From positions 1 through 56,337 of the forward strand of contig CASFNB010000008.1 of assembly GCA_949295915.1 (NCBI GenBank): a stretch of 56,337 nt of DNA. Reading direction: 5' to 3'. Source of the DNA: an uncultured Pseudomonadota bacterium (GTDB taxonomy: Bacteria > Pseudomonadota > Alphaproteobacteria > RF32 > CAG-239). Positions 8,081-17,184 of the stretch are shown here, piece by piece (position 1 is the first letter of the stretch; every line of letters begins with the position of its first letter). The translations under genes and the position numbers were made by a program. A model generated the notes under the pieces. The model was not told the origin of the DNA, ran no database searches, and saw only the letters and a program-made list of their open reading frames with translations.

Positions 8081-8351
8081 GTCATGCTGAATTTGTTTCA
8101 GCATCTCTATAAACAAGATACTCTGCCGACGAGGTCATTCCGAACTTGTTTCGGAATCTAATTTATAACATATTGATATAACACAAATTATCGCCTATCG
8201 ATAGGCGATAATAACGAATGAAAAAAAAGACACATAATCCCCTATATATAAGCCGTCATGCTGAACTCGTTTCAGCATCTCGAGAGATTCCGAAACAAGT
8301 TCGGAATGACAATAAGGATAAAAAGAGACCCTGAAACAAGTTCAGGGTGAC
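8081..8351. repeat. Cluster of five 26-bp REP-like palindromic repeats
   Basis: Five 26-bp imperfect palindromes share the frame GTCAT-GCTGAA-CTTGTTT-CAGC-ATCT. Plus-orientation copies lie at 8081-8106, 8134-8159 and 8255-8280; inverted copies lie at 8285-8310 and 8326-8351. The paired arms vary together (TGCTGAA/TTCAGCA, TTCCGAA/TTCGGAA, CCCTGAA/TTCAGGG), which indicates selection or copying of a hairpin. A sixth copy is at 50443-50468. They resemble REP elements of other bacteria, which can be mobilised by RAYT transposases and stabilise mRNA ends. Confidence 0.8.
8187..8212. repeat. Perfect 26-bp palindrome
   Basis: A perfect palindrome with half-site ATTATCGCCTATC and its exact complement, with no loop, centred on ATCGAT. 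It lies between two REP-like copies. It could be a binding site for a dimeric protein or a cruciform-forming element. No function can be assigned. Confidence 0.85.
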
Positions 8352-8384
8352 AATAAGAAAAAAAACATTTTCAAGGCACTAATG

Positions 8385-8566
8385 CTCCGCCCAGAAAGAA
8401 GAGAGCATCGCGGGCTTCAGGGCACCGTAAGGACGGCAGTCTAACTGATGCGATCAAGCTGGCTTTTATTTTAGCTACACTAGGCACAATCACCTCCGCC
8501 CAGAAAGAAAAGAGCATCGCGGGCTTCAGGGCACCGTAAGGACGGCAGTCTAACTGATGCGATCAA
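8385..8566. repeat. 73-bp direct repeat pair
   Basis: Two 73-bp copies (8385-8457 and 8494-8566) differ at a single base and lie 109 bp apart. Each begins CTCCGCCCAGAAAG and ends GATGCGATCAA. Each contains an internal hairpin CCGT-AAGG-ACGG and outer pairing GCATC/GATGC, so the unit can fold as a small branched structure. There is no coding frame. The near identity implies recent duplication or gene conversion. A CAAACGCGCTGCGTTTG hairpin follows copy 2, ending at 8580 beside the lipoprotein stop codon. Confidence 0.85.
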
Positions 8567-8580
8567 ACGCGCTGCGTTTG

Positions 8581-9162
8581 CTATACGCCTTTGCTCAGGA
8601 AAGTAGAAATCTGACGTGCCAAAGCATTTACAATATTGCTATCTGTTTGAACGAGAGATTCGTAGGTTGAACCGGTCGGCTGCTCAATATCAATTCTTTG
8701 CGTGGTGATGATATTGCCGTTTTTGTTAATCACATACCACCAGCCGGTCAACGTGATGTTACCATCCAGCGCACCGTCAAAACGCTCTACCTCAACAAAG
8801 ACCAAATAGTCAAAGGTTTCACGACCGAAATACCGCGCTTTAACTAAAGAGTTAGGCAAATAAAGAGCCATATCATTGGCCAGCGCACGTTGCATCATTG
8901 AAGAAAGCGGTTCACTCCAACGATTATCTTCGGAAATATTCAACTCAACGGTATTAGCATCGCGCGTGACGATCTGCGGTTTGTCGAGATAAAGCGGAAT
9001 TTTGATTTCCTCAATGCCGATTTTGGTTGACTTTTTGCTCAAAACTTCTGCCTGAGAAGCATCAACCGAACGCAAACTGAAAAATTTGGAAGGCGCACTG
9101 CTACCCAAGCTCAAACAACCGGACAACAACAAAAAGCAAGCACAAATAACAATTTTTTTCAT
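8581..9162 (-). CDS. ABC-type transport auxiliary lipoprotein (PqiC/DUF330-like)
   Basis: A 193-residue lipoprotein with an LLSGC lipobox (Cys at about residue 15) and then an ABC-type transport auxiliary domain (KFFSLRSV, IGIEEIKIPLYLDKPQIVTR, NRWSEPLSSMMQRALANDM). The family partners MCE transporters and spans the periplasm with them, moving phospholipids between membranes. A longer reading frame exists upstream, but the ATG at 9162 gives the clean lipoprotein signal and has an AGGA site about 10 bases upstream. It is last in the mla-type operon, one base after the MCE gene. Confidence 0.88.
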   Translation of the reverse strand: MKKIVICACFLLLSGCLSLGSSAPSKFFSLRSVDASQAEVLSKKSTKIGIEEIKIPLYLDKPQIVTRDANTVELNISEDNRWSEPLSSMMQRALANDMALYLPNSLVKARYFGRETFDYLVFVEVERFDGALDGNITLTGWWYVINKNGNIITTQRIDIEQPTGSTYESLVQTDSNIVNALARQISTFLSKGV

Positions 9163-9163
9163 C

Positions 9164-9928
9164 TTAGTATTTTCCTTTTCCTTTGAGTAAAGATTCGGGA
9201 TGACGTTCCAGATAATCGGCCAAATTGCGGAAGGAGTTGGCCGCCTCACCGATATTAACCATGGCATTGTTAAAGTTATTAATGGTATCAACCGAAGTCT
9301 GCGAATTTTGTGTTACGAGCTTATCTAGGCGCGTAATAATTTGATTAATCTTCGGCATTTCTTGATTAAGGTTATCGAAAAAGAGATTAAAAGCTTCCAC
9401 GCTGTGCCGAATGGGCAAATCTTGAATACCTTTGGAAAGCTCGCCGAATTGAGACAACGCGGTCGGAATTTCCACCACATTCGGATTTTTGCTCAAAAGC
9501 ACAATCGGCGTATTGGGTAGCATTTCAAATTCAATCATCAACTGACCGGTCACAAAACTTTGTGTTGCCAAACGCGCACGCAAACCTTTTTTGATAAGCT
9601 CTTCAAGTAAAGATTTTTTATTTTTATATTCCTTAAAAGAAGAAATGCTCTGTTGGTTCATTTTAGCATAAACGGGAATATTAAAATCCAAAGTATCGGG
9701 ATCGGTAAACAACCCGATTTTAGACACCTGACCGACCTGCACGCCTTTAAACACCACCGGAGAACCGACATTCAGACCGGTAATGGATTCTTCAAAAAAC
9801 ATCACGACTTGGTCATTTTTGCTCCCCCCAAACTTGTCTTTAACAAAGTCTAAAACCACGATTGCAAACAAGGCAATTCCGATGACTAAAAACAAGCCGA
9901 TCATTTTGGTATTTGGTTTTTTACGCAT
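9164..9928 (-). CDS. mlaD: MCE-domain substrate-binding protein of a lipid ABC transporter
   Basis: A 254-residue protein with an N-terminal membrane anchor (MIGLFLVIGIALFAIVVLDF, about 9-28) and one MCE domain at about 40-120 (VMFFEESITGLNVGSPVVFKG, VSKIGLF). A helical C-terminal part follows. MlaD-type hexamers bind phospholipid in the periplasm and pass it to or from the permease. The ATG at 9928 overlaps the end of the ATPase gene by 8 bp; a GTG at 9943 is an alternative start. Gene order permease, ATPase, MCE, lipoprotein matches alphaproteobacterial Mla-like operons. The substrate is inferred from the family. Confidence 0.9.
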   Translation of the reverse strand: MRKKPNTKMIGLFLVIGIALFAIVVLDFVKDKFGGSKNDQVVMFFEESITGLNVGSPVVFKGVQVGQVSKIGLFTDPDTLDFNIPVYAKMNQQSISSFKEYKNKKSLLEELIKKGLRARLATQSFVTGQLMIEFEMLPNTPIVLLSKNPNVVEIPTALSQFGELSKGIQDLPIRHSVEAFNLFFDNLNQEMPKINQIITRLDKLVTQNSQTSVDTINNFNNAMVNIGEAANSFRNLADYLERHPESLLKGKGKY

Positions 9929-10679
9929 TTCCTTTTTCCCCACGGGTTAAGAAGTTAAGAATTTTTTGATTCGGCGGATTTTTGAGAAGCTCTTTCGGAT
10001 TTCCGATTCCCCCCACCCCTTTCTTGTCGGCATCTAAAAAGATTGAGTTTGTACCAATGGCAAAAATGGAGCTCAACTCGTGTGTTACCACCACGATTGT
10101 TGTTCCCAAACTTTTGTTTATTTCAATAATCAAGTCATCAAGGAGCTTGGAACTGATAGGGTCAAGTCCGGCGGAAGGTTCGTCAAAATAAACAATTTCG
10201 GGATCAAGCGCCAAAGCGCGCGCCAAACCGGCACGTTTTTTCATACCGCCGCTGATTTCGGATGGGTAAAAATCTTCAAATCCGGTCAGACCGACCAGCG
10301 CCAATTTCAGCGATACCAACTCTTTAATCAATTTATCGGAATAATCGGTATATTGTTGCAACGGCAAAGCAATATTTTCCGCCAAAGTCATAGAACTGAA
10401 CAAAGCCCCGCTTTGGTAAAGGATACCGCATTTTTTCATCACTTCGTCTTTTTGATTTTGCGAAGCTTTGGCAAAATTGACGTTATTAATAAAAACATTG
10501 CCGTGAGCCGGAGGCACCAGACCGGTCAACACACGCAACAAACTGCTTTTACCGCAACCGCTGCCGCCCATAATGATAAAGACATCACCTTTTTTGACTT
10601 CAAAACTGACGTGTTGCATCAGCACAAAATCGCCGTAAGCGATGGTTAAATCATCAACTTTTATTTTGGCTTCCGTCAT
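9921..10679 (-). CDS. mlaF: ABC transporter ATP-binding protein, MlaF-like
   Basis: A 252-residue ATPase with all the expected motifs: Walker A GGSGCGKSS (about 38-46), signature ISGGMKKRAGLARA, Walker B IVYFDEPSAGLDP and the switch His in VVVTHEL. It energises phospholipid movement by the MlaE-type permease at the inner membrane. It overlaps the permease gene by 4 bp (ATGA) and the MCE gene by 8 bp, so the operon is translationally coupled. A GAGG site lies about 9 bases before the ATG, inside the permease gene. Confidence 0.95.
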   Translation of the reverse strand: MTEAKIKVDDLTIAYGDFVLMQHVSFEVKKGDVFIIMGGSGCGKSSLLRVLTGLVPPAHGNVFINNVNFAKASQNQKDEVMKKCGILYQSGALFSSMTLAENIALPLQQYTDYSDKLIKELVSLKLALVGLTGFEDFYPSEISGGMKKRAGLARALALDPEIVYFDEPSAGLDPISSKLLDDLIIEINKSLGTTIVVVTHELSSIFAIGTNSIFLDADKKGVGGIGNPKELLKNPPNQKILNFLTRGEKGNA

Positions 10680-11794
10680 ATTCCCAGCACCTCAAAAGAC
10701 ATGGTGATAATACCTGTTGCCACAATCATCAAAACGATTGCCGAAACCACGGCTTTGGTTGTTGCCACACCGACACTGTCGGCATTACGTCCGCAATTCA
10801 CACCATAGTAGCAACCGCATAGGGCAATGATGATACCAAAAACAAAACCATGAAAAACACCGACCAAGAAGTTGGACAAATTCATAGCATCGATAGAATA
10901 TTTCCAATATTCTTGCGGAGAAATATCAAGCATCACAACACCGACAAAAGCGCCGCCGAACATTCCCATAAAATCGGCCCAAATCGTAAGCAGCGGCATA
11001 GTAATCATCAAAGAGAGCATACGCGGCAAAACCAAAAAATCCATGGTTGGGATTCCCATGGTTTTAAGAGCGTCTATTTCCTCATTCACCTGCATGGTAC
11101 CAATAGTTGCGGCATAAGAAGCACCGGTTCGGCCCGACATAATCACGCCGGCCATAATCGCCCCCATGATTCGCGTCATTCCGATGGTTACCAAGCTTGC
11201 CACATAGATTTGCGCCCCGAAAGTTTTGAGTTGCACGGCGCCGACAAAAGCCAAAATCAAACCAATCATAAAACTCACAAGCGACATAATACCAACGGCT
11301 TTATAACTGCAACCTTCCAAAGCAAACAAAAAATCCACACCGCGCATCACGGCAGAGCCTCGCAGGAACCGACCGCAAGAAGACAAAACCTGCCGACAAA
11401 AAGCAAAAGCCTTTTTCACACTCAAATAAACATTTAAGCCCCAATTTCCCAAAGCCTCAAGCCATGGTCCGCGGTCATCATCGGGCAATGACGGTTTACG
11501 GTCAACTTTTAATGCCAAATCGACCAAATGTTGCAAATTATCGGGCAGACCGGTAAAAGAAATTTTTTTATTGTTTAGCGCCGCAATTTTAGCCAACTCA
11601 TAAAGAAGAGCCAATAATGTTGAATCCCATGCCGTCAAATCTTTTGCCGTCACGATAATCTGTGGCAAAATTTGCGCCGAAGCATATATTTTTTCTTTTT
11701 GAGCTTCATCATCATAACAAAGAACATCACCACTGATTTCTATGGTTAAGGCAGAAGCATTTTGCTCAAATTTAAGCACCGTTTTATCTTTCAA
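10676..11794 (-). CDS. mlaE: STAS-MlaE fused lipid ABC transporter permease
   Basis: A 372-residue protein. The N-terminal about 110 residues form a STAS-like domain (LTIEISGDVLCYDD, LTAWDSTLLALLYELA), the counterpart of the separate MlaB protein of E. coli. The rest is the MlaE permease with five or so membrane helices and the family segments GRTGASYAATIGTMQVNEEIDALKTMG (in two pieces) and DFMGMFGGAFVG. The first codon appears to be TTG at 11794, with no good ribosome site; a GTG at 11779 is also possible. It is first in the operon, divergent from the MATE gene across 170 bp. STAS-permease fusions are known in this family. Confidence 0.92.
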   Translation of the reverse strand: MKDKTVLKFEQNASALTIEISGDVLCYDDEAQKEKIYASAQILPQIIVTAKDLTAWDSTLLALLYELAKIAALNNKKISFTGLPDNLQHLVDLALKVDRKPSLPDDDRGPWLEALGNWGLNVYLSVKKAFAFCRQVLSSCGRFLRGSAVMRGVDFLFALEGCSYKAVGIMSLVSFMIGLILAFVGAVQLKTFGAQIYVASLVTIGMTRIMGAIMAGVIMSGRTGASYAATIGTMQVNEEIDALKTMGIPTMDFLVLPRMLSLMITMPLLTIWADFMGMFGGAFVGVVMLDISPQEYWKYSIDAMNLSNFLVGVFHGFVFGIIIALCGCYYGVNCGRNADSVGVATTKAVVSAIVLMIVATGIITMSFEVLGI

Positions 11795-11964
11795 AACTTT
11801 TATTAACTTTGTCAGATATTATTCCATAAATATTTACACTTTCAAGATAATATTTCAATCATGATATTTCAATTTATAAAAACAAAGTATGTAAAAAAGC
11901 TCTTTACAATTTAAAATAACGGCACTACATAATACCGCGAATAGAAAAATAAAAAGAGGCAAAA

Positions 11965-13392
11965 ATGATAAAAGATATGACCGTCGGCAACCCGACCGGC
12001 TTAATAATAAAATTTGCGATTCCTTTATTGATAGGAAACTTATTTCAACAACTTTACAACATATCAGACATTATCATAGTCGGTCGCATTTTAGGAGTCA
12101 ATGCCTTAGCGGCAGCGGGTGCCTCCGCTCCTATATTTTTTACCATATTGCTGGTTACATTTGGCTTCACAGCCGGCTTATGCGTTATTACAGCGCAGCG
12201 TTTCGGCGCCAAAGACGAAATCGGCGTCAGACGTTCCGTCACGCACAGCATTGTTGCCAGCATTATTTTATGTTTTTTTGTAACGACAATACTTTGTTTT
12301 TATATGCACGAAATTTTAAGAAAAATGAACGTTCCCGAACAAATTATGGAAGATGCTCATACATTCATCTTTACACTGACTTTAGGACTTTCATTAATAG
12401 TAGGTTATAATCTTTTGGCAGGCTTTATACGTGCGCTGGGAGACAGTAAAACCCCACTGTACTTTCTGATTTTTTCATCGATTTTGAATATCATTCTCAA
12501 CTTATTATTTATTTATGTTTTAAAACTCGGCATTATCGGTTCGGCATTGGGAACCATTGTCGCCATGGCGATATCGGTCATTTGTTGTATGTTTTATATT
12601 GGCAAAAAGTTTCCAATATTAAAATTAAAAAAAGAAGATTGGAAATTAAACTGGGATTTTATGAAAACCCACTTAAATGTAGCTGTTCCGATGTCATTAC
12701 AATTTTCCGTTTTAGCGATAGGTCTGTTAATCATTCAAGCCGTATGTAACTCTTTTGGAGAAAATACCATTGCCGCATTTACATCAGCATTAAGAATAGA
12801 ACAAATGAGTACCCAACCTTTGTTAGCCTTGGGCTTTGCTCTTGCCACCTATTCAGCTCAAAATTACGGCGCCGGACAAATCAAACGCATACGCCAAGGT
12901 GTTGCATCAACCTCAATCATCTCTATCATATTCAGTATATTTGCGGCAGTTTTGGTACGTTTTTACGGAGAAAACTTTATTGATGTCTTTTTAAAAGAAA
13001 AAAATGAAGAAATCATCCAAATCGGTCATGACTATTTAAACATCAGTACCATGTTTTACATTTTTCTCGGTCAAATTTTCATATTCAGGAATACTTTACA
13101 AGGCATGGGCAAAACCATAATTCCGCTATTAGCAAGCATTGTTGAATTGCTCACACGTTCCTTTGCCGCAATTTACTTGGCAGAAAAACTGGGATATTTA
13201 GGGATATGCTATGCCAGCCCGATTTCATGGGTAGGAGCTGCCATAGTTGTTTCTTTAGGCTATATCTATACATTACGACAAATCCGTAACAAAAAGATAT
13301 ATCACAAAATCAAATGGCTCAGTTACAAGCTCCGCTTTCACCGCAAAGTTGAGATAGAATATCAAAAAATCTCACCTGATAATATTAAATAA
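11965..13392 (+). CDS. MATE-family multidrug/Na+ antiporter
   Basis: A 475-residue inner-membrane protein with about 12 hydrophobic helices in two related halves (MatE domains at about 14-175 and 240-400). It begins GNPTGLIIKFAIPLLIGNLFQQLYN, split here as the typical MATE N-terminus, and contains RALGDSKTPL and QGMGKTIIPL in equivalent positions of the two halves. Such pumps export cationic drugs or metabolites in exchange for Na+ or H+. The basic C-terminal tail is cytoplasmic. It forms a single-gene unit with its own terminator. The substrate is unknown. Confidence 0.92.
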   Translation: MIKDMTVGNPTGLIIKFAIPLLIGNLFQQLYNISDIIIVGRILGVNALAAAGASAPIFFTILLVTFGFTAGLCVITAQRFGAKDEIGVRRSVTHSIVASIILCFFVTTILCFYMHEILRKMNVPEQIMEDAHTFIFTLTLGLSLIVGYNLLAGFIRALGDSKTPLYFLIFSSILNIILNLLFIYVLKLGIIGSALGTIVAMAISVICCMFYIGKKFPILKLKKEDWKLNWDFMKTHLNVAVPMSLQFSVLAIGLLIIQAVCNSFGENTIAAFTSALRIEQMSTQPLLALGFALATYSAQNYGAGQIKRIRQGVASTSIISIIFSIFAAVLVRFYGENFIDVFLKEKNEEIIQIGHDYLNISTMFYIFLGQIFIFRNTLQGMGKTIIPLLASIVELLTRSFAAIYLAEKLGYLGICYASPISWVGAAIVVSLGYIYTLRQIRNKKIYHKIKWLSYKLRFHRKVEIEYQKISPDNIK

Positions 13393-13395
13393 TTC

Positions 13396-13427
13396 AAAAA
13401 AAATCTCCACAACGGAGATTTTTTTTA
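13396..13427. terminator. Bidirectional terminator
   Basis: Stem AAATCTCC/GGAGATTT with an ACAAC loop and A/T runs on both sides, between the convergent MATE and slyX genes. Confidence 0.85.
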
Positions 13428-13634
13428 TCAATAATGCGGGGGAGGCGTTTCTTCGGAAAGAGGCTTAACAACCTCATCCTCCAATCTGGAAAGAAGATAC
13501 TTATTTTGCTTCAATAGATAATCTATCTTCTTTCCTTGTTCAATAACAACCGCATTCAACTCATCAATATACTTTTCAGTCTGAGCCAAAGCCATTTCAA
13601 TCTCGTTCAAACGCAATTCCAAATCCTTATCCAT
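13428..13634 (-). CDS. slyX: SlyX-family protein
   Basis: A 68-residue, mostly coiled-coil protein (DLELRLNEIEMALAQTEKYI and onwards) ending in the family hallmark PPPHY. SlyX is widespread in Proteobacteria; its cellular role is not established. An earlier in-frame start exists at 13676, but a GAGG site 6 bases before the ATG at 13634 and the family length favour the shorter form. It is convergent with the MATE gene and lies downstream of an unknown membrane protein on the same strand. Confidence 0.88.
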   Translation of the reverse strand: MDKDLELRLNEIEMALAQTEKYIDELNAVVIEQGKKIDYLLKQNKYLLSRLEDEVVKPLSEETPPPHY

Positions 13635-13702
13635 TAAAACCTCATAACAAAAAACAAGGCTCAAAGTTTTTTTCACTTTGAGCCCGCATTAAGAACCGAA
13701 TT

Positions 13703-14323
13703 TTATTTTTTTGATTGATAAAGTTTGATATTAAAAATGCTGAACACAGCCACAAACAAACTACTCAACACAATACTTGTTAAAGCACAATCAATTAAAT
13801 ATAAAGAAGCAACATAAGGAAAATAAACCAACAAAGAAACCCAACACCAATCTAAATATTTTCCTTTAATATAAGTTTTATATCCATTTTTTTCACCGGC
13901 AGCAATCAATGGCAAAACAGCATTAAACTTAGCAAAGAACCAACCGCCCAAAAAGATATTGATAACAAAACAAAGCATAATATAACCGGCAGACAAAATC
14001 TGGTGATGTTGCCCGATTTTTATAGCAATATAAATCGGTAACATCATAATCACACCGATAACAACTTGATAAACACTGATAATGATTATTTTTTTAATAA
14101 TCTGCCAAACATTTCCAAAATTTAATTTTACAATGTATTTGTAAATTCCTAACTCAGTTAAAGTAAGAATCAAAATTCCGCCGAGTTTCATCCAAAAATA
14201 AATATTTTCACTGGCAAATTCTTCATCTAAAAAAGAAAAAAGAGCTAAAGGCAATACAAAAGCAATCCAAAGCGGAAATTTTTTAATAAACAACACATAA
14301 CTTTCTTTAATAACGCTAAACAT
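13703..14323 (-). CDS. Unknown multi-span membrane protein
   Basis: A 206-residue hydrophobic protein with about five or six predicted membrane helices (for example FPLWIAFVLPLALF and VIIGVIMM-like stretches). I recognise no family motif. The chosen ATG at 14323 follows a GAGGGG site 8 bases upstream; a start at 14353 is less likely. It lies between adhE (upstream on the same strand, beyond a strong terminator) and slyX, so it is probably transcribed with slyX. It could be related to DUF-type membrane proteins of gut Alphaproteobacteria. Confidence 0.7.
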   Translation of the reverse strand: MFSVIKESYVLFIKKFPLWIAFVLPLALFSFLDEEFASENIYFWMKLGGILILTLTELGIYKYIVKLNFGNVWQIIKKIIIISVYQVVIGVIMMLPIYIAIKIGQHHQILSAGYIMLCFVINIFLGGWFFAKFNAVLPLIAAGEKNGYKTYIKGKYLDWCWVSLLVYFPYVASLYLIDCALTSIVLSSLFVAVFSIFNIKLYQSKK

Positions 14324-14393
14324 GATAACCCCTCTTGTAAAATTGTTATCCACATACAGATGATTTTATAACGAAAAAACAATTTGTCAAAAC

Positions 14394-14426
14394 AAAAAAG
14401 CGCCGCTTTTAGCGGCGCTTTTTTGC
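14394..14426 (-). terminator. Terminator of adhE
   Basis: GC-rich stem GCGCCGC/GCGGCGC with a TTTTA loop and flanking A/T runs, directly after the adhE stop. Confidence 0.9.
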
Positions 14427-14433
14427 AATCAGA

Positions 14434-17043
14434 CTAAATCCGCCCGTAATAAGCATCCAAATACATCTGTTTGATTTCAGAAATCAACGGATATACTGGG
14501 TTTGCACCGGTACATTGGTCATCGAATGCGCGTTCTGACAAACTATCCAAATTATCTAAGAACACTTTTTCATCAACGCCCCATTCTTTGATAGAAGCCG
14601 GAATACCGATACTTTTCTTGAGTTTTGCGACAGCCTCAACCAATTTCTGAACTTTCTCTTCATCAGATTTTCCGCCTAAGTGCAACAAGTCGGCCACACG
14701 AGCATAACGCGCGCGCCCTTCCGGATAATGATATTGTGAGAAAGTACCTTGCTTAGCCGGTTTTTCATTGGCATTATACTTAACCACTTGGCAGATGAGC
14801 ATGGCATTGGCAATACCGTGCGGAATATTATATTCACCGCCGAGCTTATGAGCCATAGAGTGGCAAACGCCCAAGAAAGCTTGAGCGAAAGCCATACCGG
14901 CAAGTGTTGCGGCATAGTGCATATTTTCTCTTGCTTTCGGATTATTGGCGCCGTCATTGACTGATTTTTCAATATTTTCGAAAATCAAACGAATAGCCTC
15001 ATAGGCAATACCATCGGTAAACGGAGTTGCGTAAATGGATGCCAAGGCTTCTAAAGCATGTGTTAAGGCATCAATACCGGAAGCCGAAGCCAATCCGCGC
15101 GGCATGGAGAGAACCAAATCCGGATCGATAATAGACATATTCGGGGTCAAAGCATAGTCGGCAATCGGATATTTAATATGCGTTCTTGAATCGGTAATAA
15201 CCGCAAAAGGCGTTACTTCAGAACCTGTACCTGATGTTGTCGGAATGGCAACCATATAGGCTTTGGATCCCAAATCAGGGAACATGCAAATACGTTTTCT
15301 GATATCCATAAAGCGCATTGCCAAATCATCAAATTTGACTTCCGGATGTTCATACATCAACCAAACAATTTTGGCAGCATCCATCGGAGAGCCGCCACCC
15401 AAAGCGATGATAACATCAGGTTCCATAGATTTAACCATTTTCAAAGCATCGGCAATGGTATCGGTATCCGGATCAGGTTTAACATCTGAGAAAATTTGGT
15501 AAGCAATTCCCATTTCATCCAAAACGGATGTAATTTTGTCGGTATAACCTAAGTTGAACAAAGATTTATCGGTAATAATAAAAGCTTTTTTATGACCGAT
15601 AAGTTCTTTCAAAGCAAAGCCGGTTGCGCCTTGTTTGAAATAAATTTTTGGAGGAACTCTGAACCACAACATATTTTCTCTTCTTTCAGCAACGTTTTTA
15701 ATATTCATCAAGTGCTTAACGCCAACGTTTTCACTGGCGGCATTTCCGCCCCAAGAGCCGCAGCCCAAAGTCAATGACGGATCAAGTCTGAAGTTGTACA
15801 AATCGCCGATTCCGCCTTGAGAAGATGGAGTATTGATAAGTACGCGACCGGTTTCGACTTTACTGCTGAAATAAGCAATTCTGTCGGCATTATGGTCAGC
15901 TGTATAAAGAACGGATGTATGTCCGGGACCGGCAAAGTTGACTAACTTAACGGCATGGTCAACACCTTCTTCAAAAGATTTAACTTTATACATAGCCAAA
16001 ACCGGAGAAAGCTTTTCAAAAGAGAAAGGCTCTTCGGGACCGATTTTTTCCACTTCGGCAATCAAAACTTTTGTGTTTTCCGGAACTTTTAGACCGGCCA
16101 TTTCGGCAATTTTATAAGCCGGTTGCCCAACAATGGCCGCATTGAGTTTACCGTTTTGAATAATGGTGGCACCAACTTTTTCTCTCTCTTTTTTGTTCAA
16201 GATATAAGCACCGCGGTATTCAAATTCTTGTTTAACCTCATCATAAATATCTTTATGAACGACAACTGATTGTTCGGAAGCACAAATCATACCGTTATCA
16301 AAAGTCTTACTCATCAAAACAGAGCTGACAGCCATTTTAATATCGGCTGTTTCATCAATCACGGCAGGGGTATTACCGGCACCGACGCCCAAAGCCGGTT
16401 TTCCGGAAGAATAAGCAGCTTTCACCATTCCCGGGCCACCGGTTGCCAAAATAAGGTTAATGCCTTCATGGCTCATCAAATGTTGCGTAGCTTCAATGGT
16501 CGGTTCTTCAATCCAACCGATAATACCTTTCGGAGCACCTGCTTCTTCGGCAGCTTTCAACAAGATTCGCGCTGTTTCAACCGTACATTTTTTAGCTCTA
16601 GGGTGTGGAGAAAAGATAATACCGTTACGGGTTTTTAAGGCAATCAAGGTTTTGAAAATTGCGGTTGATGTCGGATTCGTTGTCGGGATAACACCGGCAA
16701 TCACGCCCAAAGGCTCGGCAATTTTGGTCAAACCGTTGGTGGCATCGCGCTCGATCACACCGCAAGTTTTGGCATGACGATATTTATTATAAATTTCCTC
16801 TGCCGCAAAGTGGTTTTTAATCACTTTATCTTCAACCACGCCCATACCGGTTTCGGCAACTGCCATTTTAGCCAATGGGATTCGTTTTTGGTTGGCGGCA
16901 ATGGCCACGGCCTCAAAAATTTTATCAACTTGTTCTTGAGAATAAGTTGCAAACTCTTTCTGAGCCTTATGGACGCGAGCAATAATCTCGTTCAAATCAT
17001 CAAGGCTTTGAGCAACTTTATCCTCGGTTTTCTTCTCTTTCAT
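14434..17043 (-). CDS. adhE: Bifunctional acetaldehyde-CoA/alcohol dehydrogenase
   Basis: An 869-residue fusion enzyme converting acetyl-CoA to acetaldehyde and then ethanol with two NADH, regenerating NAD+ during anaerobic growth. The N-terminal aldehyde dehydrogenase half (about 1-440) contains the catalytic Cys in GMICASEQSVVV. The C-terminal iron-dependent alcohol dehydrogenase half has the GGGSPMDAAK nucleotide motif and metal-binding His residues in GVCHSMAHKLGG and IPHGIAN. Length matches the E. coli enzyme (891). AdhE usually forms long helical filaments (spirosomes). An AGGAG site lies 10 bases before the ATG. Single-gene unit with its own terminator. Its presence argues for a fermentative lifestyle. 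Confidence 0.97.
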   Translation of the reverse strand: MKEKKTEDKVAQSLDDLNEIIARVHKAQKEFATYSQEQVDKIFEAVAIAANQKRIPLAKMAVAETGMGVVEDKVIKNHFAAEEIYNKYRHAKTCGVIERDATNGLTKIAEPLGVIAGVIPTTNPTSTAIFKTLIALKTRNGIIFSPHPRAKKCTVETARILLKAAEEAGAPKGIIGWIEEPTIEATQHLMSHEGINLILATGGPGMVKAAYSSGKPALGVGAGNTPAVIDETADIKMAVSSVLMSKTFDNGMICASEQSVVVHKDIYDEVKQEFEYRGAYILNKKEREKVGATIIQNGKLNAAIVGQPAYKIAEMAGLKVPENTKVLIAEVEKIGPEEPFSFEKLSPVLAMYKVKSFEEGVDHAVKLVNFAGPGHTSVLYTADHNADRIAYFSSKVETGRVLINTPSSQGGIGDLYNFRLDPSLTLGCGSWGGNAASENVGVKHLMNIKNVAERRENMLWFRVPPKIYFKQGATGFALKELIGHKKAFIITDKSLFNLGYTDKITSVLDEMGIAYQIFSDVKPDPDTDTIADALKMVKSMEPDVIIALGGGSPMDAAKIVWLMYEHPEVKFDDLAMRFMDIRKRICMFPDLGSKAYMVAIPTTSGTGSEVTPFAVITDSRTHIKYPIADYALTPNMSIIDPDLVLSMPRGLASASGIDALTHALEALASIYATPFTDGIAYEAIRLIFENIEKSVNDGANNPKARENMHYAATLAGMAFAQAFLGVCHSMAHKLGGEYNIPHGIANAMLICQVVKYNANEKPAKQGTFSQYHYPEGRARYARVADLLHLGGKSDEEKVQKLVEAVAKLKKSIGIPASIKEWGVDEKVFLDNLDSLSERAFDDQCTGANPVYPLISEIKQMYLDAYYGRI

Positions 17044-17152
17044 GCGTTATAAACTCCTATAAAAATTTACCTAAGAAAAATATAGGAAAAAATTTGCAAA
17101 TTATTAGTTAAAAAAAGACTTTTTTCTATAACTTATTATTTCTGAAAATTAC

Positions 17153-17184
17153 AAAAAAGGCGGAAACAAATCCGCCTTTTTTTT
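17153..17184 (-). terminator. Terminator after the Lys/Arg-rich secreted protein gene
   Basis: Perfect stem AAAAAAGGCGGA/TCCGCCTTTTTT with an AACAAA loop. It overlaps the stop codon region of the gene ending at 17183. Confidence 0.9.

Noticed and set aside
8081..8351. CRISPR array
   Set aside because: Repeats occur in both orientations at irregular spacing with covarying arms, and no cas genes are present; REP-like elements fit better.
10676..11794. STAS-MlaE fusion as novel architecture
   Set aside because: N-terminal STAS fused to the MlaE permease is a known arrangement in Proteobacteria.
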